From Guillardia theta CCMP2712 (Eukaryota > Cryptophyceae > Pyrenomonadales > Geminigeraceae), in the NCBI RefSeq assembly GCF_000315625.1, contig NW_005434668.1, positions 567,808 through 631,807 on the forward strand: a stretch of DNA of 64,000 nt, given 5' to 3'. A model generated the notes under the pieces. That model did no database searches. It saw only the letters and a list, made by a program, of their open reading frames with translations, and was not told where the DNA came from. Within the stretch, counting starts at the first letter, position 1; every line of letters begins with the position of its first letter. The position numbers and the translations under genes are program-made. Below, piece after piece: positions 56,134 to 64,000 of this stretch.

Positions 56134-57880
56134 TTCTTCTTGGTTGATGCCTTTGGGGCTTGTTACTCGTTTCGGCTCGAGCAATAGTAACCTTAGGTAA
56201 TACGAAACGTCAGGACACGCACACACGAAGCCTTGACTGATAATCAGGTGGAAAGCAATCAATAGGGTGATGGCAGTGAGACCATGTGGTTCGTTAGGGG
56301 AAGAAAAACAATTTGAAAGTGAAAAATAATTGAAAGCAGCTTCCGGAAGGAAGCACTTGTAACTTGTGAATGCAGTGAGTCCACTGATAAAATGAGGGCA
56401 TCGGAAAATATCGGAAACAACAATGATAAGAGGCTAAGGAACAACAAGGTTAAGGGTGTTGAGGAAAGAAATAAACTTGTTATTCTACATTCTGAAGAAC
56501 TAGATCCATCGAAAATTTCAGAATCAAGTGGATGACAATCTCACATCAGGAGCATAAATCAGGGAACATGCTTCCAATATCAGTCGGGCTATTGGCAAGA
56601 ATAGCTAGGGTTAGGATGATCGGTAGACAGTATCGAGCTGAGAAGGTTTCGACAGCAGGGTAAAAGCTCTAACTCAACGATTTGATGTGTGTGACGGTCC
56701 GGTGAAACAGTCTGGAGCGACGTCTCTGCCCCTCGCCATAGTCGGTCGAAGGGAGCGCGGGGATGCATGGAAAGGAGTCCTGTACTACCCATCGTCTGTT
56801 GGTGGGGATATCTTGCAAGGGGGGTGGGGAAAATATTGGGTGGGTGGGGACACCCCCTCATGCTACTGCCCTCCGAGTAGCGATAATTGAGCCTCTAATG
56901 ATAGAAGCGAATTCAAGGCTGTCCTCTTGAAGACAGATCTGTATCAAGGTCAAGGTGGACTATTTTCTAATTGAGACTCTAATTCAAATACTCAAGCTTC
57001 TCACTTCCTGCATACTGACATTGTGTGATAAAGTAAGGGGGTGATGATTTCATCCATCTAGGTGGGGGTCCTTCCAAGGCAGTGGTCCCGTCAATCGGCA
57101 TTCATTGCACTGGAACATTCTGTCACTGGGGTGGGGTATAGCCCCACGTATATAGGGGTGGGTCGGTATTGGGGTGCTTGGAGAGGGTGGGGTCACTAAA
57201 ACAAATGTTTTTAAGAGAAAATGACGGGGTAGTTTTATATTTATTAAGGGGTACAGATACCTCAAGTGTGGTCCTTGACAGTAGTTGCACAATACAGGAG
57301 GGAGGGTACTCAAAAGATGGGGTAGGGGTACAAAACTCAACATCGAGCATGGGGTCCTGTCAGCTTCAAGCGGTGGTAGGGCGTAATCAATGAACGATCG
57401 GATCCAAGAGGGGTAGGGACGAGCAAATTCTTGATTCACCCCTATTTTACAACTACAAAGTACCGGTACTATTCCATGATACACCGGTCATATTGAGGAA
57501 TCGTCCCGAGTGGTTGGGGAAAGGGGTCCTGCTCAACGTTTCTCCCAGTACCCCAGGAACCCCTACTAAATTCATTTGGTCAGTACTGCACTACCCCTTC
57601 AATTTGATATTCTTGATCACCCACCCATAAAAATCCACATGATTTCCGGTTCCTATTACCGGTACTCTTCCGATGTGTCGTTGCCCCCATTCCCCCCGGT
57701 TTTCAGGAAATGGACTTGACCCTCATCCCCACTCATATCATTGCTACTTTACCCTCATCCAGCACACACAATGTAGAAGGGCACGGCAGGCACGGAGGGA
57801 GAAGGGTGGGTGAGGTCACGGGGCAAGGGTGGGGTACGTCGGTGAATTGCGACTATCGGCATGGCTGGAGGCAGGGGAGA
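56134..57880. promoter_or_regulatory. Long region dense in GGGGTAGGGG / CTACCCC words
   Basis: Nearly 1 kb (56790-57700) is saturated with G-run and C-run words: GGGGTGGGGA (56819), TGGGGTGGGGTATAG (57126), AGGGGTGGGTCGG (57150), GGTGGGGTC (57186), ATGGGGTAGGGGTAC (57317), AGGGGTAGGG (57409), ACCCCTATTTT, GTACCCCAGGAACCCCTAC (57549), CTACCCCTTC and CACCCACCC. No gene is supported. It is the largest such cluster in the window. Confidence 0.5.
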
Positions 57881-59042
57881 GGGTGAGTGATGCAATTGGC
57901 TGCTGAAGACCCAGAGGAAGAGATGAAAAGTGTGGGATCAAACTCCAACAGCTTCTTAGCTTCTTGCCTCTTCGTCGTCATCTTGTTGTTTCTCCTTTAT
58001 TTTGAGTGGTTCCAGTGGATTCGATGGAGGCAGATGAAACACACTCTGCCACATGGAAAGAATTCGACGCGGCAAGCGAAGTAACGGTCAGAGAAAAGAG
58101 ATCAAATGTACCAGATAGAATGGCTGGGGTTGGCGTCATTGAGATCTGAATAAATGGTTGCGATTGCACGTTTCGAACGATGAACTTGCGATGGCTCGAT
58201 CATCAAGTTCAGGGGGTATTTTGTTTTCAGGAAGAAGGGGTCGTTCATGATCATGAACCAGGTGGAACATCTTGGTCTTTTTTTTCTCGGATGAGAAGAA
58301 ACACTTTGATCTAATAAACTGTATCAATGATCTTGCATTTAGCCCTCACAGTTTTTTGGTAGTTCTCTGTAGGATAATGTACGAGCCTTCAGCTTTCCAG
58401 CAGTTCTACGATCAGATTGCACATCCCATCAAGCTCGAAGTAGAGATTTTCAGTCTGAAGCCCTCTTGTCCAACGTGATTTACGAGAATGTTCATGTTGA
58501 GCATAGTCCTTGCTGAATTGCACACGGTCTGACCTGGCAAGGACCCAATTAGGTTCGAGCATTCGCTGCCTAGCAACCTCCCGCATCGTGTTTGGGCTCG
58601 AGGAGGATCACAAGAGACGAGGATACGCTCAGAGTAGATGCAGGCGCTCTTGGCAGGAGGAGGTGAAAAGGGTTGGAGGGGAGGCAGGGCCCAGGGAAAT
58701 ATTTCCCCGCGGGGGGGGGGGGGGGGGGGGAGGTTGAAGGGACGGATAAAGGGAGGGGCGACAGAAGGGAGCCAAGAACCGCGCGCTGTGTCTGCACGGT
58801 GCGCAACATGTATCATGGAAGATGAGTGCATCGAAGAAAGCAGGAGCTGAGTGACTGGAGCTTGACCCTCTCGAGATCCCAGCGATGTTTGGACATGATG
58901 GTAAGGAATAGCGCTTTCGTCGACTGTCGCGTGCGGTTGTTGAGCCTGCTGCTTTTTCCCGCCATCGCCAGCTGCAGTTCTCAACTAGATAGCTGGAGGG
59001 TCAGCAGCAGGGATCATGTGAGGAATCTTGTGCCGCCGCATC
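57881..59042. other. Unresolved region with possible small genes and a G homopolymer
   Basis: A plus frame at 57887-58084 encodes an acidic start and one membrane helix (FLASCLFVVILLFLLYFEW), but has no other support. Minus-strand frames at 58136-58586 (KMFHLVHDHERPLLPENK; KSRWTRGLQTENLYFELDG) could be exons of a minus gene. A run of about 22 G occurs at 58710-58731. I cannot build a reliable model. Confidence 0.3.
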
Positions 59043-59558
59043 ATGTCTCATGCTTATCTGCAGCATGACAGAGGAAGTCAAGAATCCAGCGCAAGCATAT
59101 TTGTGGTGAGTGCTGTATGAGCGAGAAGGTCACTCTGATCGATGGCTGCAGAAGAATCTTGATTCTGAACTCACGGAGAAAGACTTACTCTGTATCTTTG
59201 AGCAATTCGGTTCAGTGAAAAAGGTTTTGTGCTGGCTAGAATATTTTTTCAAACTCATCTCGAGTACAGATATCAATCCCGCAAGATCGCTCTCGCGTAG
59301 AGAATCGAAGATTTGCTATAATCGAGGTAAACATGTCAGTCACGTACTTGCCTGCCTCTAATCCATCTTGAGAAGTTTGTTGACCCCCGGAGTGCCTTGT
59401 TAGCAAGAGACAACATGCAGGGGTGAGGCTTTGTTTACACTGTCACACGCTCCTTGATCGCTCACAACTCTTAATGTCGAAGGGTGAAGATTGGCCGTAA
59501 TGTCCTTCGTGTGGAACAACAATACCGACGACCACCCTTGCGAGCTCGGAGGTTCTGA
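59043..59558 (+). CDS. Single-RRM RNA-binding protein
   Basis: Five exons in phase. The start ATG 59043 gives SHAYLQHDRGSQESSAS. RNP2 is SIFVKNLDSEL; helix 1 TEKDLLCIFEQFGSV; strands KKISIPQDRSRVENRRFAI (RNP1-like RRFAIIE); helix 2 FVDPRSALLARDNMQG; last strand VKIGRNVLRVEQQYRR. Introns are at about 59105-59150, 59225-59268, 59329-59371 and 59422-59482. Stop TGA is at 59556. The RNP1 segment is degenerate: RNP1 aromatics are reduced to one Phe. The protein is about 100 residues, little more than the domain itself. A role in splicing or mRNA handling is inference. Confidence 0.75.
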
Positions 59559-59879
59559 GTGCCGGGCTTGAGCCTGAGAGAGCAGCCGCGCCGGGCGGCT
59601 GCAGTATTGGTTGTACCTCGCGAGATTTTCTGATTGACAACGAACTCTTCGACTCACATCCAAGAACTGCTGCTGAGTCAAGTTGCTTTCTCTGAACCGG
59701 TGAACGTACACTGACTCTTAAAAGTCCAGTGGCTGCATGGCCGCCGCAGTTGAAAAAGTACGCCGGATACTACCAGTACCGTCTCGGATGCCCAAGTTGA
59801 CTTGTCATGATGAGTGAAACTAAGTTGAAAGGGATCATCTGACCGTATTATTCTGAAGGCTAAGCGGCTGCACTGTGAA

Positions 59880-60470
59880 CTCAATGATGATGATCGGGTG
59901 ACCCTCACCCCGGCCGGACGGTTTCGAGAGTCTGCAGCGGCCTCCTGTTTACCGTGCGGCAGTCACAGGCTAACGGTTCAACGGTTGGTGACCGTGACGG
60001 TTCACCCGACGGTGACTGAGCCAGTCGGAGCGCCCGGCCCGGCGGGGCTACCCTGACCCGGCACACCGTCACCTCGGACCGTGCCGGGGCCCTTGAACTC
60101 CAGTCACCGGGGACGGCCGCCCGGCGTCTGCCGCCGGGCACCGTGGCACTGTGACTACTAGGCTCGGAGCCGGGAGCCCGGCCCGGCTTCATCTCAGTTA
60201 GTGCCGGGCCGCCACCTCCAGTGTTGGCCGCCGAAAGGGCCCGGCGGGCCAACCGCCGGGCGGTCCGATCCGGCCGGGCCGCCCGGCTGCGGCCTGCCAC
60301 CGGGCCCCCGGGCCCGGGGAGTCACCGCCGGCCGGGCCGCCGTTGCGAGTGCCACCGTCCGGCGTGTCGGACTGGCCGTGGCGTCACGGTGGCACGCGGC
60401 GGCCGGCGGCGGCCCGGTCGGACGGACCGTACTGGGCCCGGGGTTGAGCCTGTACAGTCCCGGATATAGC
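59880..60470. repeat. GC-rich island D
   Basis: The largest well-bounded CCGG/GTGAC-rich block. It contains AACGGTTCAACGGTTGGTGACC near 59972, sharing a 14-mer with island B. Open frames inside are Pro/Gly/Arg-only by-products. It is followed by promoter words (ACCCCTACCC 60554, TACCCC 60591 and 60616). Confidence 0.6.
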
Positions 60471-61181
60471 TCCTAGTACATAAGGATAAATACATGCCTA
60501 GGACCACAATAAGACCTTATGGAGTACCTCACCCTTCATCCTATTCTGTCGGGCACCCCTACCCTTCGTTTCCGTCCTAATCGGACCTGAAGTACCCCTA
60601 GTCTTCTCCTTGAGTACCCCACCCTGGGTATTGTCATTTGGCCCCTCCGGAAATAGAACAGCAGAACCACGGCCGGCTTTCATGCCGCTGGCAGTCAAGA
60701 TTCGCGAGGAAGAGGAGATGAATGATCATGCGATAGAGTTCAGCGTGCTGAGAAGAGGGCGATCGGCAAGAAGAAAGAAGTGATAGCAAACTGGTTGTCC
60801 TCGTACTGATAGCTAACTGCATTGAGAATTGCCTTTGGTTTCGAACAACCTTACTGAGGTTAAGTTTACTGGTAGGATTGTCGTGTTCGCACATAGATGC
60901 AGTTTAACTTCGTACTTGATTTGTCCTGGTTTGTATACAATAGGATACGCTGTGGTAGGAAAAAATCCAGCATCTTTCATCATTGTCCGAAGCTTCAAGG
61001 GCATTGCCTCGGCTGAGTAAACATATGGTGTAGTGAGCGTGGTTTCGACTGATATTTATATCATCATCATCCTTTCATGTTGCTTAAGTGCATTCGAAGA
61101 ACAGCAAAAACCATCGCAGAACCATCTTCCAGTCAAGCTGTTGCTCAGATTCTCATGTGATCTAACGCTCTTCTCGTCAGC
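60471..61181. promoter_or_regulatory. Promoter-like words and short unsupported frames
   Basis: TACCCC-type words at 60525-60630. A 33-codon frame from ATG 60681 (PLAVKIREEEEMNDHAIEF) and frames at 60813-61020 on both strands lack family signals. They may be 5' exons of the gene at 61182 or a separate small gene. Confidence 0.35.
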
Positions 61182-61743
61182 ATGTACACGGATCTTGTAT
61201 CTCCTGTTCCTAGGGAGCGTCGTGAATCCAGCAATCGCCAGGTGGACTTTGACAATGCAGTTGGTTATAAGGCCATCAGCTGCTCATGCCCCATCCTTGC
61301 AGGTTATCGCTGGCCTTGCCATTGTCGCACTGGGTCTGTGCGCAGTCCTCTTCGCAGTCGGAGAGCAGTCCACTGAGGACGACTCTGTTCGCAACCTCCT
61401 GCAGGCAACCAAGTCGCGAATGCCTGATATCTCCAAGATGTCTGCTAGACAGCAGGCCCTGTACGACTCCGGAATGGAGGATGAGGCCGGCAAGCAGATG
61501 AACATCGCTTATCAGACCTTCATGAAGGCTAAGGATAGCAACGTCGTTGGGGAATATGATTTGTTGAACTCAACCTTGACCGAGGAGCAGAACGCTTTGG
61601 TCAACTACGCTGACGAGATGAAGGTACCTTCCGCCATTTGAGAGCGCCTCGTGATGAGATCTTTGCAGGCAATTGAACTCGAGGTTGCGAATGAGGCCAA
61701 GGAGCACAAGAATCAGTATTCACCCAAGCTTCCTAGCGAGTAA
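61182..61743 (+). CDS. Membrane-anchored protein, unknown
   Basis: ATG 61182 encodes YTDLVSPVPRERRESSNRQ. A 56-nt intron (about 61242-61302) joins in phase to a membrane helix (VIAGLAIVALGLCAVLFAV). The rest is hydrophilic and helical: MPDISKMSARQQALYDSGME, EAGKQMNIAYQTFMKAKD and LTEEQNALVNYADEMK. A 45-nt intron (about 61624-61668) leads to AIELEVANEAKEHKNQYSP and stop TAA at 61741. Codons ending in C dominate, suggesting strong expression. Topology is probably N-in with the helical part outside or lumenal. Family not recognised. Confidence 0.7.
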
Positions 61744-62114
61744 ACAACGATAGCAAGATCCAGCGGACGGTGGAGGTCATTGATTGTCTGTTTGAGTTGA
61801 TCTTCCCAAGTCTCAATCTTGTTGTGTATTCGATTCTCGTTTAAGTTCTTCAATTCCCTTTTTTATACAAACAAAAAGATCTCAAAAAACTTCGTTGCTT
61901 GTCTCCGATTTAAGACTTGCTAAGGATGGACCAATCGCCCCTCCTCCTGGCATGCATCGATGGAATGAAAACATCATTGAGATAGCCTTCAAATCGTGCG
62001 GAATTAAATTCATGTCTATCACAAATATGTGGATTGGTTCTATAGTTTCATAAACATTTGTTGAACTTCATTGCTAAATTGTACAAAGGGAGACCGAATC
62101 ATTAGTGACAAAAC
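61744..62114. other. Convergent 3' flanks
   Basis: The 3' flank shared by the genes ending at 61743 (+) and 62115 (-). No gene or repeat seen. Confidence 0.5.
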
Positions 62115-62854
62115 TCATCCTGCTGGAATTGTCAGACTTCGACCATCTACAGTCTGTGAGCTAGTAATGCGCATTTTCTGAAAAACAAAAAATCAGTCTG
62201 TAATCACCTTCTTGCAACCAGACGATACTTACTGAATAGCTCTGCAATGCACTTTTGAATGTTTACCCACGATGAAAACTTCGAGTCGCAGAAGTCCTGT
62301 CGATAGCGGGAGCACAGCAAGTCAGCGGAAGGATCTGAAAGAGTCCCTTCGATTCTACCATCACTTGTCGACGCTCGAGTTTGACTCGCTGATAATCTTC
62401 AAGCTCGCTGTCAAGCCCCTCCTTAGCTGAAACTGGCCCTGGTGATGCGAAACTCGTGAGCATTGAGTCAGTTCGGGCGCGTGAACATACCGGCTGATAT
62501 CGTCACTCCACCCGTCTCACCCATGGCTTGTAGTTTCTGTAGCTCTACAAGCCGTGCACTGTTCCCTTGAGCAGAGACTACGTCCTGTGAGATTTCACAA
62601 AGATGTCGACAAGACAACAGGCCAGGAAAAGTTGTTGAGCAAAATCACAGACTTCAAATAGCACAAGACCCCAACCGTCCTCGGATGACACTAAGAGGGA
62701 TCAGAATGGATCGCAACTTATTGCTGCCTTAGAAATACCAGAAACAGATGCCAGTGCAAAACATGAAGCCACACAGAGGAGCAAACTCTCGCGTTACCTT
62801 GTTCGAATGGCTGACAAGGACGACGACCAGCACAGCGGCCATCAATGCAGCCAT
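62115..62854 (-). CDS. Small signal-anchored protein, unknown
   Basis: ATG 62854 opens a hydrophobic N-terminus (MAALMAAVLVVVLVSHSNK), either a signal peptide or an anchor. Exons then join in phase: DVVSAQGNSARLVELQKL with QAMGETGGVTISA, VSAKEGLDSELEDYQRVKL, DFCDSKFSSWVNIQKCIAEL, and KMRITSSQTVDGRSLTIP ending at TGA 62115. The first intron is long (about 200 nt), the others 53-64 nt. Two cysteines (DFCDS, QKCIA) could pair in an oxidising compartment. About 115 residues; no family recognised. Confidence 0.6.
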
Positions 62855-62929
62855 CGCGACAGTGAAAACTCTGAGGGAAGAGGACGAGACTGACTTGCGC
62901 TCGAGTGGAGCCCTGCATCATCTGATGTC

Positions 62930-63260
62930 ACTTGCAACGAACTGCCGTGTCCTTCTCCCTCCCCCTCCCCCTCCTTCTCACATGGGCCGCACAAACGCCA
63001 TTCCCGCCTGCATCGCTGCCCCCGAAATAGTGAAGTCTCAGGGTCCTCATCCCCCTGCCAACCCCATGAACCCTCGGGGTCACTCGAGTCAACCGCCCAG
63101 GTAGGGTGATCTCAAATGGTACTCCTACCCCACCCCTCGTGGTAGAAATTATCTCCACCCCACCCGTCGTATTGTCACACCTGACTGCTAAAGTGCATAG
63201 AGCACCCACTACTGCTGGTGCTGCAGGGGAATAGTACCACCCCTACCCCTCACAAGCATC
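62930..63260. promoter_or_regulatory. Promoter cluster with CCCCACCC / TACCCC words
   Basis: Between the signal-anchored gene (-) and the PDZ gene (+): CCCTCCCCCTCCCCCTCC (62961), GGTAGGGTG (63102), CCTACCCCACCCC (63124), ACCCCACCC (63154) and ACCACCCCTACCCCTC (63237). Same vocabulary as elsewhere. Confidence 0.5.
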
Positions 63261-63299
63261 TTCCGGTCTCCGAGCTTTTGATCGGCTCACAGCGGCGCA

Positions 63300-63923
63300 A
63301 TGCTGAACTTGACGTGCTGCGGTCTGCGGAAGAGCGAGAAAGATCAACGAGGCATCCTGCGGTCCTCCTCTCACTCCTCTGCTACTGCATCCTACTCACA
63401 CTCGCACGCTGAGCCTCAGAAACGCGGTGTTGCCTATGGGCAAGTCGAACGGGTGAAGCTCGGTGCATCGCACTCAGGCCATGGCGAAGTGAAGAACCAG
63501 CTTGGAGCGGCTGAATCGATCCAAGGATTACAGGTCAACGAGAAGACAGAACAGAGAGTGGTAGTGGGCGCTGAGGACCTAGGGCTTGTGCTGGGCGTCG
63601 GTTCCAAAGGAGTAGTAGTCCAGTCGGTGGTGAAGGGATCTCCGTGTTTCATGTACGTATTGAGAAGTATACCTTCAACTTGATTTGTTCCCTACTATTC
63701 TTGAAATCCTTCGACGATCTTGACGAGCTTCTGCAGCGATGGTAGGATCAAGGAAGGGGATATCATCCTATCGATCGACAACGAAGACGTGCAGGATTTT
63801 AACCATGCGGTTCAACTGTTGGAAGGCGAAAAGGGAACATGCGTCGGTATCAAGACTGAGAGACATGTTGCGCGAAGCTTCGATCCATTCATACGGAAGC
63901 AATTCATCACTCTCTTCCGATGA
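63300..63923 (+). CDS. PDZ-domain protein
   Basis: From ATG 63300: a Ser/His-rich N-terminus (MLNLTCCGLRKSEKDQRG, with adjacent cysteines that could be acylated), then NEKTEQRVVVGAEDLGLVLG, the carboxylate-binding-loop-like GLVLGVGSKGVVVQSVVKGS. An intron (about 63652-63735) splits the codon after SPCF; exon 2 gives DGRIKEGDIILSIDNEDVQ and FNHAVQLLEGEKGTCVGIK, the standard PDZ second half. The frame stops at 63921, but a further intron beyond the right edge of the window is possible, so the C-terminus may be incomplete. Binds C-terminal peptides; partner unknown. Confidence 0.75.
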
Positions 63924-64000
63924 TGTCAGACATGAAGAAATACGCCCAGCCATCATTGGCGAACTGATTGTGCTGAGTGAGCTTTGATTTTTTCCACATG

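Noticed and set aside
58412-58984. A 190-codon minus-strand frame
   Set aside because: It crosses a long G/C homopolymer, has biased composition and no family pattern; only short parts might be exons.
59905-60507. Overlapping open frames in island D
   Set aside because: Same compositional artefact; translations are low-complexity Pro/Gly/Arg in all frames.
1-64000. CRISPR arrays, bacterial operons, prophage or toxin-antitoxin genes
   Set aside because: No direct repeat-spacer structure and no bacterial gene order; the genes are intron-rich eukaryotic ones.

Overview
The window looks like nuclear DNA of a photosynthetic eukaryote, most likely a cryptophyte alga close to Guillardia theta. This is inferred from gene style, not from a database match. 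Almost every gene is split by short GT-AG introns (about 34-60 nt, a few up to 190 nt). Several proteins start with a hydrophobic signal peptide, and two of these carry an S/RLRGG motif just after the presequence. Mitochondrial (TIM10, NDUFA1), spliceosomal (SmD3) and cytoskeletal (NudC, MORN, Sfi1-like) genes confirm a eukaryotic nucleus. About 25 genes are packed on both strands, often head-to-head or tail-to-tail with very small gaps.

Layout. 0.9-4.2 kb: a signal-peptide ankyrin protein (-) and a HEAT-repeat protein (+). 5.1-7.1 kb: a membrane-anchored coiled-coil protein (+) and a small secreted protein (-). 8.1-10.9 kb: presequence-bearing (R)-citramalate synthase (-), divergent from an RPF2-like Brix protein with an N-terminal signal peptide (+, 11.2-12.6 kb). 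12.6-15.3 kb: HEAT-C2-HEAT protein (-). 15.9-16.4 kb: signal-peptide helix-hairpin-helix protein (+). 16.4-19.8 kb: Sfi1-like repeat protein (+). 19.9-20.8 kb: multi-pass membrane protein (-). 21.6-23.3 kb: an RlmJ-type rRNA methyltransferase (-), head-to-head with NudC (+, 23.4-25.0 kb). 25.1-29.0 kb: a small exon with strongly C-ending codons, a small unknown gene and SmD3. 29.3-32.6 kb: an unknown protein (-), an LRLRGG-presequence protein (-) and TIM10 (+). 33.7-36.0 kb: MORN-repeat protein (+). 36.3-36.7 kb: NDUFA1 (-). 37.5-40.0 kb: probable RNA-binding protein (-). 40.5-41.4 kb: dual-specificity phosphatase (+). 41.5-46 kb: coiled-coil protein (-). 46.9-47.9 kb: double hot-dog thioesterase-like protein (+). 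47.9-52.4 kb: starch-binding TPS/TPP-like protein (-). 53.8-54.2 kb: DUF486 transporter-like protein (+). 55.1-56.1 kb: mitochondrial-carrier-like protein (-). 59.0-59.6 kb: single-RRM protein (+). 61.2-61.7 kb: membrane-anchored unknown (+). 62.1-62.9 kb: small signal-anchored unknown (-). 63.3-63.9 kb: PDZ protein (+).

Two non-coding patterns recur. (1) Clusters of C4TAC3-4 / G3-4TAG4 words lie at gene 5' ends, mainly between divergent genes. They look like a shared promoter architecture or G-quadruplex-forming DNA. (2) Four very GC-rich islands (about 7.3-8.0, 21.05-21.45, 33.2-33.5 and 59.9-60.5 kb) share a CCGG/GTGAC/AACGGTT vocabulary and contain no gene I can support. A 17-bp perfect inverted repeat, a (TGTCC)n pentanucleotide array and long CT-rich tracts complete the picture.

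The genes do not form one pathway. They are a random housekeeping and organelle set: plastid isoleucine synthesis, organelle rRNA modification, ribosome assembly, mitochondrial import and respiration, splicing and cytoskeleton. All gene models are manual splicing from consensus GT/AG sites and reading-frame phase. Ends and small exons marked uncertain should be treated as such.
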